DNA of 33,606 nt, from the NCBI RefSeq assembly GCF_000422785.1, contig NZ_AUGS01000022.1, forward strand, positions 1 through 33,606, read 5' to 3'. Positions 17,138-24,806 of this stretch are shown here, piece by piece (position 1 is the first letter of the stretch; the number at the start of each line of letters is the position of its first letter). The stretch comes from Pseudovibrio exalbescens DSM 16456. Lineage in GTDB: Bacteria > Pseudomonadota > Alphaproteobacteria > Rhizobiales > Stappiaceae. Below the pieces are notes generated by a model. That model searched no databases, was not told where the DNA came from, and saw nothing but the letters and a program-made list of their open reading frames with translations. The translations under genes and the position numbers were made by a program.

Positions 17138-18295
17138 TTACTCGATGATTGTCCAGTCGCCGTCCCGGATCTCCAGCATCTTGAACGCGCTCAGATCCAG
17201 TCCGAGGTGATCGTCCGGGGACATGTTCACGACACCCGCTGTGCCGATAAAGCCTGAGGTATTTTCCAGAGCATATCGAATGGCTGCGGAATCCGTAGTT
17301 GTTCCTGCAGTTTCCATGGCGGCTGCCAGCATTTTGAAGGCATCGTACGCATGGCCACCAAACGTGGAGACGGGTTCTCCCGTCGCGGTCTGGTAGTCTT
17401 CGATGTACTTCATCACCACAGGCTTCTGGGGGTCATCTTCTGCGAGATTGTTGGCAACCAACAAAGCTGCGGCCGGAAGGCGAACGCCCTCGGCGGCATC
17501 ACCAGCCAACTCGATAAAGCTTTTTGAGGCGACGCCATGAGACTGATAGAGCGGCAAGTCAATGCCGAGCTGGCGATAGTTGCGGGTGACGATGGCCGGG
17601 CCTTGACCAAAACCGGGGTTGACTACGGCCTGAATGCCGTCGGTATTCTTGATGTTGGTCAACTGCGGGGTCATGTCGGAATCGGATGGGCCATAGGTCT
17701 CATCTGCCACGATCTCGATGTCGAAGTCTCCTGCAACATCCATGCATTGGCCACGCATGGACTTTCCGAAACCACCAGTACCGGAAATCATGCCGATCTT
17801 GGAAATGCCATTGGCCTGCATGTCGGTGAAGATCTTTTCGCAAGCCATGCGATCTGTGTGTGGTGTCTTGAAAACCCACTTCTTGACCGGATCAATGATT
17901 GCAACGGCCCCTGCAAGCGAGATGAAAGGCACCTCTGCTTCTTCAAAGATTGGAACCATGGCCATGGTGGTTCCCGTCGTGCTGCCACCGATCACCGCAA
18001 CCACTTCGTCGTCTTCTACAAGACGGGTTGCAAAGGTGCGGGCCTTGTTGGGGTCTCCGCCATCGTCATATTGGATCAGGCGTACCGGTTCGCCGTTGAT
18101 GCCCCCCGCGGCGTTGATCTCGTCAACCAACATGGCAAGTGTTTTGGCCTCCGGATCACCCAGAAACGATGCGCGGCCAGTGATAGCCAGAGTGGAGCCA
18201 ATCAGCACCTCGGCGAGTGCGGGTGTGGCCAGCGCCGTCATGGCTGACACGGCAGCGGCAAGAGTCGTTGTTTTCACAACCTGTTTCAGTTTCAT
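17138..18295 (-). CDS. livK: Branched-chain-type periplasmic binding protein LivK (aromatic acid ligand inferred)
   Basis: The 385-residue periplasmic binding protein is of the LivJ/LivK type (type 1 PBP fold). A Sec signal peptide (MKLKQVVKTTTLAAAVSAMT..., cleavage after ALA near 28) leads to the mature start EVLIGSTLAITGRASFLG. The family block LVDEINAAGGINGEPVRLIQ follows, and VAVIGGSTTGTTMAMVP contains the ligand-contacting loop. The start has an excellent ribosome binding site (GGGAGGACGAC). It sits between paaN and livH in one leftward series, so the likely cargo is phenylacetate or a related aromatic acid rather than leucine. That is inference from position. Confidence 0.9.
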   Translation of the reverse strand: MKLKQVVKTTTLAAAVSAMTALATPALAEVLIGSTLAITGRASFLGDPEAKTLAMLVDEINAAGGINGEPVRLIQYDDGGDPNKARTFATRLVEDDEVVAVIGGSTTGTTMAMVPIFEEAEVPFISLAGAVAIIDPVKKWVFKTPHTDRMACEKIFTDMQANGISKIGMISGTGGFGKSMRGQCMDVAGDFDIEIVADETYGPSDSDMTPQLTNIKNTDGIQAVVNPGFGQGPAIVTRNYRQLGIDLPLYQSHGVASKSFIELAGDAAEGVRLPAAALLVANNLAEDDPQKPVVMKYIEDYQTATGEPVSTFGGHAYDAFKMLAAAMETAGTTTDSAAIRYALENTSGFIGTAGVVNMSPDDHLGLDLSAFKMLEIRDGDWTIIE

Positions 18296-18333
18296 GTCGT
18301 CCTCCCAAATCTAACATGAATGGTCATCTGTGG

Positions 18334-18358
18334 CCCCTCTCCACCGTGGGAGAGAGGC
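18334..18358 (-). promoter_or_regulatory. Hairpin between paaN and livK
   Basis: CCTCTC (18336-18341) pairs with GAGAGG (18352-18357), extended imperfectly inward. There is no T-run on either strand, so this is not a clear terminator. It lies in the 83-base paaN-livK gap and could set the relative amounts of PaaN and the transporter, or be an RNA-processing site. Confidence 0.35.
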
Positions 18359-18378
18359 TATCGGTTCTTAGGACCGTC

Positions 18379-20043
18379 TTATGCGGCCTTGTGTTTACGC
18401 ACAGCCGTAATGCGGAAACGATTTGCGACATACGCCGCATCTGTCAGGCAGGCGTTGCCTGCTGGGTTGGCGCCACTTACGTGGAAGTCGCTAAAGGCGG
18501 CATTCTGGTTCACGAAAACGCTGCCTGTGAGGTTGCACGACAAACCTACGCCAGCTTCAGAAAAGGCATCGGCTGCTGCTTCTTGTGTAGCTTCATCCGT
18601 CGCGTAGAGAGAAGCAGTGATAGCTCCCTTTGTTTTGGCGGTTGTGGCGGCTTGCTTAATCGCGTCAGCTACGGAGTTCACCCCAACAACAAAGCTGATT
18701 GGTCCAAACTGCTCTGACATGTGAGAGTCTGTTGTGTCGCCATCGACTTTCAAAATGGTTGGAGTGGCTGTACGAGCGCCATCCAGTCCCTCAATGGGTG
18801 ATGAAGCTCGGACCACTTCACCCATGGTGCTGCTTGTCTTGACCCGTTCTACTGTTGCGGGGTTGGCAATTGCGCCACAGATGCCGGCGGCTCGCGCAGG
18901 ATCGCCAAGTAGCTTGTCAACGGCCAGTTTGATACCGTCTGCCACTTCATCGAAGCTCTTGTGGCCTTGATCGGTATCTATCCCGTCACGTGGGACCCAG
19001 ATCGTCTGTGGTGCAGTACACATCTGGCCACTGTATAGCGACAGTGAGAAGCCGATGTTCGAGCACATGCCTTTGAAATTGTCGGTTGAGGCGATGACGA
19101 TCGAGTTTACACCTGCTTCTTCGGTGTAGACCAATGTGCCTTCTGCTGCGTTCTCCCGAACCCACTTGCCGAAAGCGTTGGAGCCAGTGAAGTCAATTAT
19201 GCCGATCTCAGGATTTGCAACAAGATCCTTGGTCTTTTCGGCGCCTGGCTCATCCGCTGCTAGCACGAGAACGTTGGGGTCAAAGCCGGCTTCCATAAGG
19301 ACTTCACGACCGATTTCAACTGTGATGGCAAGAGGAAGGATAGCCATTGGATGTGGTTTCACGATAACCGCATTGCCAGTTGCAAGGCTGGCGAAGATGC
19401 CGGGATATCCATTCCATGTTGGGAACGTGGCGCAGCCAATGGCCAGTGCAACACCCCGTGGCACGACCCGATACTGCTTTTCCATGACAATTGGATCATG
19501 CTTGCCTTGGGGTTTGGTCCAGGTTGCCGTGCCAGGCGTTCGGGTCATCTCCTCGTAGGCGTATGCGACTGCCTCAAGTCCTCGATCCTGTGCGTGAGGT
19601 CCCCCGGCCTGAAAGGCCATCATGAAAGCCTGCCCTGTGGTGTGCATGACCGCGTTTGCCATCTCAAAGCTACGCTTGTTCAGGCGATCAAGAAGCTCCA
19701 TGCAAACACCAATACGTGCCTCGATTGAAGCCTTGCCCCAGGTCTTTCCTGCGGTTCTGGCCGCTGAAACAAGCTCTTCTACAGGCGCAGTTGGGTACTT
19801 GATGTTGATCTCTAGGCCATAGGGTGAATGCTCGGCTCCAGCCGACCCCGTGTTGGGATGGCCTTCGATTGCAAATGGTTTGCCAAGACGCGCCTTGAAA
19901 GCAGCCTCACCGTCCTCCTTGGCTGTTTCTCCATAAACCTTGCCGCTTGGCACTTCGGGATAAGCCGTCCAGAAGTCCCGCTTTTTCAGAGCCTCACATG
20001 CAGCCTCAAGTGTCTTTTGGTGGGCTTTGAAAAACTCACTCAT
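18379..20043 (-). CDS. paaN: PaaN-type aldehyde dehydrogenase of phenylacetate catabolism (no hydratase domain)
   Basis: The 554-residue ALDH-superfamily enzyme matches the PaaN type. It should oxidise the ring-opened semialdehyde 3-oxo-5,6-dehydrosuberyl-CoA semialdehyde to the acid. The PaaN-specific block HTTGQAFMMAFQAGGPHAQD is at about 134-153. ALDH features follow: NAVIVKPHPMAILP, the cofactor-site FTGSNAFGKWVRE (285-297), the Glu pair TEEAGVN (308-309) and catalytic Cys342 in YSGQMCTAPQ. Unlike E. coli PaaZ (about 680 residues) it has no C-terminal MaoC-like ring hydrolase. The ATG at 20043 has GGGAGA five bases upstream; a start at 20160 would run through the control region. It is the first gene of the leftward operon. 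Confidence 0.92.
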   Translation of the reverse strand: MSEFFKAHQKTLEAACEALKKRDFWTAYPEVPSGKVYGETAKEDGEAAFKARLGKPFAIEGHPNTGSAGAEHSPYGLEINIKYPTAPVEELVSAARTAGKTWGKASIEARIGVCMELLDRLNKRSFEMANAVMHTTGQAFMMAFQAGGPHAQDRGLEAVAYAYEEMTRTPGTATWTKPQGKHDPIVMEKQYRVVPRGVALAIGCATFPTWNGYPGIFASLATGNAVIVKPHPMAILPLAITVEIGREVLMEAGFDPNVLVLAADEPGAEKTKDLVANPEIGIIDFTGSNAFGKWVRENAAEGTLVYTEEAGVNSIVIASTDNFKGMCSNIGFSLSLYSGQMCTAPQTIWVPRDGIDTDQGHKSFDEVADGIKLAVDKLLGDPARAAGICGAIANPATVERVKTSSTMGEVVRASSPIEGLDGARTATPTILKVDGDTTDSHMSEQFGPISFVVGVNSVADAIKQAATTAKTKGAITASLYATDEATQEAAADAFSEAGVGLSCNLTGSVFVNQNAAFSDFHVSGANPAGNACLTDAAYVANRFRITAVRKHKAA

Positions 20044-20109
20044 GTTGATCTCCCAGCTCCATCGCCTGACCTGCCGCTTGCAGCAGTTTCTGCGATGGCC
20101 TCCAAACAA

Positions 20110-20166
20110 ATTTTCGTCGGTTCCGATTGTTATCATTGACCGACTGGACGGTTTATGCAAGATAAT
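20110..20166. promoter_or_regulatory. Divergent paaN/paaG promoter region with candidate operator
   Basis: ATTGACCGACTGG (20135-20147) extends into the imperfect palindrome ACCGACT-GGACGGT. The plus strand shows a -35-like TTGACC (20136-20141) and a -10-like GATAAT (20161-20166) for paaG, with a 19-base spacer that is longer than ideal. The minus strand shows TTGCAT, a 17-base spacer and AATGAT, which could serve paaN. A second small palindrome, TCGGTTCCGA, lies just left of it. The same 13-base string occurs at the paaA promoter. A regulator bound here would cover both promoters; TetR and PaaX proteins are encoded downstream. Which one binds is not known. Confidence 0.55.
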
Positions 20167-20253
20167 TTTATAAATGATTACTCAGGCGAACGAATTGAAT
20201 ACTAAAGTCTAAGTGTTTCTGCGTTATCAGGTTGAAGCAGGGAGGGGGATGAA

Positions 20254-21048
20254 ATGGCAGAAGCGCCAGTTCTGGTGGATCGGAAAGCGGGATATGTTGT
20301 CATTACGCTGAACCGGCCAGATAAGCTGAATGCTTTCAATGATGATCAACACATGGTGCTGTACGAGGCATTGGAATCAGCCGGCATGAACCCCGAGATG
20401 CGGGCCATTTTGTTAACGGGGGCAGGGCGTGCATTTTGTGCCGGGCAAGATCTGGGTGATCGTGACCCCTCAAAATTGGCCGAGGGGATCGATCTCGGCG
20501 AAACGATCGAAAAGTTTTATAACCCACTGATCCGCCTGATCCGTTCTCTGGAAAAACCGGTCGTTTGTGCTGTCAATGGTGTGGCGGCAGGAGCCGGGGC
20601 CAACATTGCTTTGGCTTGTGATGTCGTGTTGGCCGCAAAGTCGGCGAAGTTTATTCAGGCCTTTTCGAAAATTGGTCTCCTGCCTGATTCAGGGGGGACT
20701 TGGACGATGACGCGCTTGCTCGGGGAAGCCCGTGCCAAGGGGTTGATGATGACAGCGATGCCGCTGCCAGCAGAGACCGCTGAAGCGTGGGGGCTTATAT
20801 GGCGTGCGGTCGACGATGATGCGTTGATGCGTGAAGCCACCCAACTTGCGGAGAGTTTTGCCGCTGGTCCAACTGTTGGGTTAGCGCTGACCAAGATGGC
20901 AGTGCAGGCAGCATCAAATAATTCCCTTGATGAGCAATTGGAACTGGAGCGGGACTATCAGCGCCGAGCCGGACGAACGCCGGATTATGCTGAAGGCGTG
21001 AGTGCGTTCTTGCAAAAGCGTGCACCAAACTTCACTGGGAGGGAATGA
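20254..21048 (+). CDS. paaG: 1,2-epoxyphenylacetyl-CoA isomerase PaaG
   Basis: The 264-residue crotonase-superfamily enzyme should isomerise ring-1,2-epoxyphenylacetyl-CoA to the oxepin-CoA and shift double bonds in later intermediates. The PaaG hallmark RAFCAGQDLGDRD is at about 59-71. The oxyanion-hole helix region VNGVAAGAGANIALACD follows, and Asp145 in GLLPDSGGTW matches the family's catalytic Asp, which replaces the Glu of true hydratases. A ribosome binding site GGGAGGGGGATGAA precedes the start. It is the first gene of the rightward paa unit and ends 3 bases before paaI. Confidence 0.95.
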   Translation: MAEAPVLVDRKAGYVVITLNRPDKLNAFNDDQHMVLYEALESAGMNPEMRAILLTGAGRAFCAGQDLGDRDPSKLAEGIDLGETIEKFYNPLIRLIRSLEKPVVCAVNGVAAGAGANIALACDVVLAAKSAKFIQAFSKIGLLPDSGGTWTMTRLLGEARAKGLMMTAMPLPAETAEAWGLIWRAVDDDALMREATQLAESFAAGPTVGLALTKMAVQAASNNSLDEQLELERDYQRRAGRTPDYAEGVSAFLQKRAPNFTGRE

Positions 21049-21051
21049 GCC

Positions 21052-21513
21052 ATGACCAACAAGCTGGCTGATGAGATGAGCCCGGAGGAGTTGGCTACTG
21101 CCTGTTCCAAGGCAATGTGGGACGCGGATGAGGCTTCTCGCCGAATGGGAATGGTGATCGAGCACATCGCTCCGGGCAGGTCCAAAGTAACCATGGCCAT
21201 TACGAAATGGATGTGCAACGGGCATGGCACAGCACACGGCGGGTTCATTTTCGCTTTGGCCGACAGCGCATTTGCGTTTGCGTGTAACAGCTACAACGCG
21301 CGGGCCGTCGCTCAACACTGCTCCATCACCTATGTGGCTCCGGCTTTGGAAGGAGATGAGCTGGTTGCCTCTGCGCAGGAAGTCACCCGGTTTGGGCGCA
21401 ATGGCATCTACGACATTCGGGTTTGCAAACAGGATGGCAACCTGATTGCCGAGTTCAGGGGGCACTCTCGTCAAGTGCGTGGAACGCATGTGCCGGAGGA
21501 GGGCGCAGAATGA
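21052..21513 (+). CDS. paaI: Hydroxyphenylacetyl-CoA thioesterase PaaI
   Basis: The 153-residue hotdog-fold thioesterase shows the signature NGHGTAHGGFIFALAD, giving Asn56, His62 and Asp71 as active-site residues. The tail region FRGHSRQVRGTH matches the PaaI C-terminus. PaaI enzymes release CoA from dead-end aromatic CoA esters, keeping the pathway from trapping CoA. The start follows GGGAGGGAATGAGCC. Its stop overlaps the paaJ start in ATGA (21510-21513), so the two are translationally coupled. Confidence 0.95.
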   Translation: MTNKLADEMSPEELATACSKAMWDADEASRRMGMVIEHIAPGRSKVTMAITKWMCNGHGTAHGGFIFALADSAFAFACNSYNARAVAQHCSITYVAPALEGDELVASAQEVTRFGRNGIYDIRVCKQDGNLIAEFRGHSRQVRGTHVPEEGAE

Positions 21514-22715
21514 CAGCCGAAGCTTTTCTGTGTGAAGGTAAACGCACAGCCATTGGCCGTTATGGAGGAGCCCTTTCTGCGGTTCGTCCTGATGACATGT
21601 TGGCTCATGTGATCCGCAAAGTGCTTGCGGAGGCGATAGGTCTCGATCCGGCCGCAATTGAAGACGTCTACATGGGCTGTGCCAATCAGGCGGGTGAGGA
21701 CAATCGCAATGTGGCCCGTATGGCCGGGCTATTGGCCGGGTTGCCGGTAAGCGTACCAGGTACCACCATCAACCGCCTTTGTGGATCCGGTATGGATGCC
21801 ATCGGGTTGGCAGCCCGATCCATCAAGGCGGGTGAGGCTGATATCATCTTGGCGGGCGGGGTGGAAAGCATGTCTCGGGCGCCGTTTGTGATGCCGAAGG
21901 CTGAGACCGCTTTCTCCCGTGGTGCGGCGGTGTACGACACCACTATCGGATGGCGGTTTGTCAACAAGCTCATGCAAGCACAGTTTGGGATCGATTCCAT
22001 GCCCGAAACGGCAGAGAACGTGGCGGCGGATTTCAACGTATTGCGAGAGGATCAGGATGCTTTCGCATTGCGCAGTCAGCAACGGGCAGCAGCCGCACAA
22101 GCCAATGGACGGTTCGCAAAAGAAATAACGGCAGTCGAGGTACCGCAGAAAAAAGCGGCACCACTTGTGTTCGATCGCGATGAGCACCCTCGGGCAACCA
22201 CATTGGACAAGTTGGCCGGTCTGCCAACTCCATTTCGGGATAATGGCACTGTTACGGCCGGTAACGCCTCAGGTGTCAATGATGGGGCGGCGGCTGTGAT
22301 CATTGCCTCCGAAAAAGCGGTGGAACGTTATGACTTGAAGCCCAAGGCACGCATAACCGGGTTGGCGACTGCTGGCGTCGAGCCGCGGATCATGGGGCTC
22401 GGGCCTGCACCTGCCACTGAGATGCTGTTGGCACGTCAAGGATTGAAGATCGCCGATGTGGATCTGATCGAACTGAACGAGGCTTTTGCCTCTCAAGCGC
22501 TGGCAGTGTTGAGGAGACTTGGCCTGCCTGATGATGCTGCCCATGTGAATCCCAATGGCGGTGCCATTGCCCTCGGTCACCCGCTCGGAATGTCAGGCGC
22601 GCGACTGGCGTTGACCGCCGCTACAGAGATGACGCTTGGAGATGCGAGGCGGGCGCTTTGCACCATGTGCATTGGGGTGGGGCAGGGAATTGCCTTGATG
22701 CTGGAACGTCCCTGA
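21510..22715 (+). CDS. paaJ: 3-oxoadipyl-CoA / 3-oxo-5,6-dehydrosuberyl-CoA thiolase PaaJ
   Basis: The 401-residue degradative thiolase cleaves the two C2-releasing 3-oxoacyl-CoA intermediates of the pathway. Nucleophile Cys91 lies in TINRLCGSGMDAIG, the HGHP-type motif is NGGAIALGHPLGMSGAR with His357, and the second catalytic Cys387 is in CTMCIGVGQG. VYMGCANQAGEDNRNVARMA is characteristic of the PcaF/PaaJ group. The start chosen is the ATGA overlap with paaI at 21510; the frame stays open to 21423 but that part lies inside paaI. An 84-base gap to paaK has three purine-rich ribosome-binding-like runs. Confidence 0.94.
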   Translation: MTAEAFLCEGKRTAIGRYGGALSAVRPDDMLAHVIRKVLAEAIGLDPAAIEDVYMGCANQAGEDNRNVARMAGLLAGLPVSVPGTTINRLCGSGMDAIGLAARSIKAGEADIILAGGVESMSRAPFVMPKAETAFSRGAAVYDTTIGWRFVNKLMQAQFGIDSMPETAENVAADFNVLREDQDAFALRSQQRAAAAQANGRFAKEITAVEVPQKKAAPLVFDRDEHPRATTLDKLAGLPTPFRDNGTVTAGNASGVNDGAAAVIIASEKAVERYDLKPKARITGLATAGVEPRIMGLGPAPATEMLLARQGLKIADVDLIELNEAFASQALAVLRRLGLPDDAAHVNPNGGAIALGHPLGMSGARLALTAATEMTLGDARRALCTMCIGVGQGIALMLERP

Positions 22716-22799
22716 CGCCCATAAGTCTTACGATAATGAGGAGGAAGGACTGTAGCGCGGAGGAACATCGGGCGTTGCAGTCTACTGAGGAGGAAACCG

Positions 22800-24110
22800 A
22801 TGAAAGACCTGTCGCCGAAGCCGGGCGAGCTGGAGCCAATCGAGACAGCATCCAGAGACGAGATCAATTCTGTACAGTTGGAGCGTATGAAGTGGTCTCT
22901 GAGCCACGCCTATGAGAACTCACCGTTTTATCGTAAGTCCTTTGATGATGCGGGCGTTCATCCTGACGACTTTCACAGCCTTTCAGATTTGGCCAAGTTT
23001 CCATTTACAGTGAAGTCGGATCTGCGTGACAATTATCCGTTCGGCATGTTTGCCGTTCCCAGAGAAAAACTGGCACGGGTACACGCGTCCTCGGGCACGA
23101 CGGGGCGCCCGACCGTGGTCGGCTACACCCGCAAAGACATTGATACATGGGCGTCGGTTGTGGCGCGCTCTATCCGTGCCTCGGGAGGGCGTGCTGGCGA
23201 CATGGTGCATGTCGCCTATGGATATGGACTGTTTACCGGAGGCCTTGGTGCGCATTACGGCGCAGAGGCGCTGGGTTGCACTGTTGTGCCCATTTCAGGA
23301 GGCATGACCGAACGGCAAGTGACCCTGATGCAGGACTTTAAGCCTGACATCATCATGGTTACGCCGTCCTACATGCTTTCAATCCTCGATGAATTTCGCC
23401 GTGCAGGTGTTGATCCACGCGACTCATCCTTGAAGGTGGGGATTTTTGGTGCGGAGCCGTGGACGAATGCTATGCGCCGTGAAATCGAAGAGGCGTTCGA
23501 TATGCACGCGGTTGACATTTATGGGCTTTCTGAGGTCATGGGGCCTGGGGTTGCCAATGAATGCGTTGAGACGAAGGATGGATTGCACATCTGGGAAGAT
23601 CATTTTTACCCGGAAGTGATTGATCCAGTGACCGGAGAAGTGTTGCCGGACGGCGAAAAGGGAGAACTTGTCTTTACGTCCCTGACCAAAGAGGCTTTTC
23701 CGATCATCCGCTACCGCACACGGGATTTAACCCGTCTTTTGCCGGGTACGGCCCGGTCCATGCGGCGTATGGAAAAAGTAACAGGACGGTCTGACGATAT
23801 GATGATCGTGCGCGGAGTCAATGTATTCCCCACTCAGATTGAGGAGCAGGTGCTGAAGTGCTCCGGACTGTCGCCTCACTACAGGATCGAGTTGGTACGC
23901 GAGGGGCGAATGGACACCATGATCATATTCACGGAAGCCATGCCGGATGCCGCTTCGCAAGATGCGCGGCTCAACAGTGCCAGGGAACTTGCCCACCACG
24001 TTAAAAGTGTTATCGGCATATCCGTAAAGGTGAATGTGCTTGATCCCGGCGCCATGGAACGCTCGGTTGGCAAAGCCAAGCGAGTTGACGACAAACGTCC
24101 AAGCAGTTAG
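22800..24110 (+). CDS. paaK: Phenylacetate-CoA ligase PaaK
   Basis: The 436-residue AMP-forming ligase makes phenylacetyl-CoA from phenylacetate, ATP and CoA, the first committed step. The N-terminal SHAYENSPFYRKSFDDAGV is the typical PaaK start. The P-loop is SSGTTGRP (97-104), YGLSEVMGPGVANEC is the adenylate-binding block, and the C-terminal lid includes RSDDMMIVRGVNVFPTQIEE. The start has a strong GAGGAGGAAACCG ribosome binding site. It is followed 34 bases later by the TetR regulator. Confidence 0.97.
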   Translation: MKDLSPKPGELEPIETASRDEINSVQLERMKWSLSHAYENSPFYRKSFDDAGVHPDDFHSLSDLAKFPFTVKSDLRDNYPFGMFAVPREKLARVHASSGTTGRPTVVGYTRKDIDTWASVVARSIRASGGRAGDMVHVAYGYGLFTGGLGAHYGAEALGCTVVPISGGMTERQVTLMQDFKPDIIMVTPSYMLSILDEFRRAGVDPRDSSLKVGIFGAEPWTNAMRREIEEAFDMHAVDIYGLSEVMGPGVANECVETKDGLHIWEDHFYPEVIDPVTGEVLPDGEKGELVFTSLTKEAFPIIRYRTRDLTRLLPGTARSMRRMEKVTGRSDDMMIVRGVNVFPTQIEEQVLKCSGLSPHYRIELVREGRMDTMIIFTEAMPDAASQDARLNSARELAHHVKSVIGISVKVNVLDPGAMERSVGKAKRVDDKRPSS

Positions 24111-24144
24111 CAAGTCAGCGATTTTCAGGAAAGGATGGATTCTG

Positions 24145-24741
24145 GTGGCCCGGACTAAAGCGGTCGACTACGACCAAAAACGCGAAATGATCGTTAAAAT
24201 GGCAGCATCCATGTTTGCTGCCGAGGGCTATGACAGAACCTCCATGTCCTCACTGGCTGCAGCGTGCGGCATGTCCAAGGCCCTAGTCTACCACTACTAC
24301 AAGAACAAGGATGCCCTTTTATTCGATGTTATAGAGGGGCATCTTGTGGACCTGTGCGAACGCGTTGAGGCGGCTGACAAACCTGAAGCGGAGCCAATTG
24401 AGCGGCTCCGCCTTCTCTGTCATTCGTTGTTGCTTGGTTATCAAGATGCGGATGATGAGCACAAGGTTCAGCTCAATGCACTCAAGTTTTTGGGGGATGA
24501 GGAGCAGGAGCAGATCAAGGAACTTGAGCGCCGGCTTGTTGTGGTGTTTGCGAATGCTATTCGGAGCATAAATCCGAAATTCTCTCGCGCTGATGATGTT
24601 CTCCTTAAACCGGTTACCATGTCCGTTTTCGGCATGTTGAACTGGCATTACATGTGGTTCCGTCCAGATGGTCCGGTGAGCCGTGAGGAGTATGCCCGGA
24701 TCGTTACCCAAATTGTTGTGGCCGGCGCGGGCTCGCTCTAG
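24145..24741 (+). CDS. paaR: TetR family regulator, PaaR-like
   Basis: The 198-residue TetR protein has an N-terminal helix-turn-helix (about 12-58) with MSSLAAACGMSKALVYHYYK as the recognition region, followed by a helical ligand domain that begins LFDVIEGHLVDLCERVEAAD. The start is GTG at 24145 (MARTKAVDYDQKREM), with AAGGA nine bases upstream; an ATG at 24034 lies inside paaK and adds unrelated residues. The gene lies between paaK and paaX in the rightward unit, which fits a PaaR-type repressor responding to phenylacetyl-CoA. The assignment to PaaR rests on context and N-terminus, and the ligand is inferred. Confidence 0.85.
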   Translation: MARTKAVDYDQKREMIVKMAASMFAAEGYDRTSMSSLAAACGMSKALVYHYYKNKDALLFDVIEGHLVDLCERVEAADKPEAEPIERLRLLCHSLLLGYQDADDEHKVQLNALKFLGDEEQEQIKELERRLVVVFANAIRSINPKFSRADDVLLKPVTMSVFGMLNWHYMWFRPDGPVSREEYARIVTQIVVAGAGSL

Positions 24742-24806
24742 GCTTAACCCATCGATTCTTTGTAGGAAGTCAGTGCGGGCTTGATGCGCAATGGCGGGAA
24801 GATCTG

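Noticed and set aside
20914-21657. A 247-codon minus-strand frame over paaG, paaI and paaJ
   Set aside because: It spans three well-supported plus-strand genes and has no recognisable protein features.
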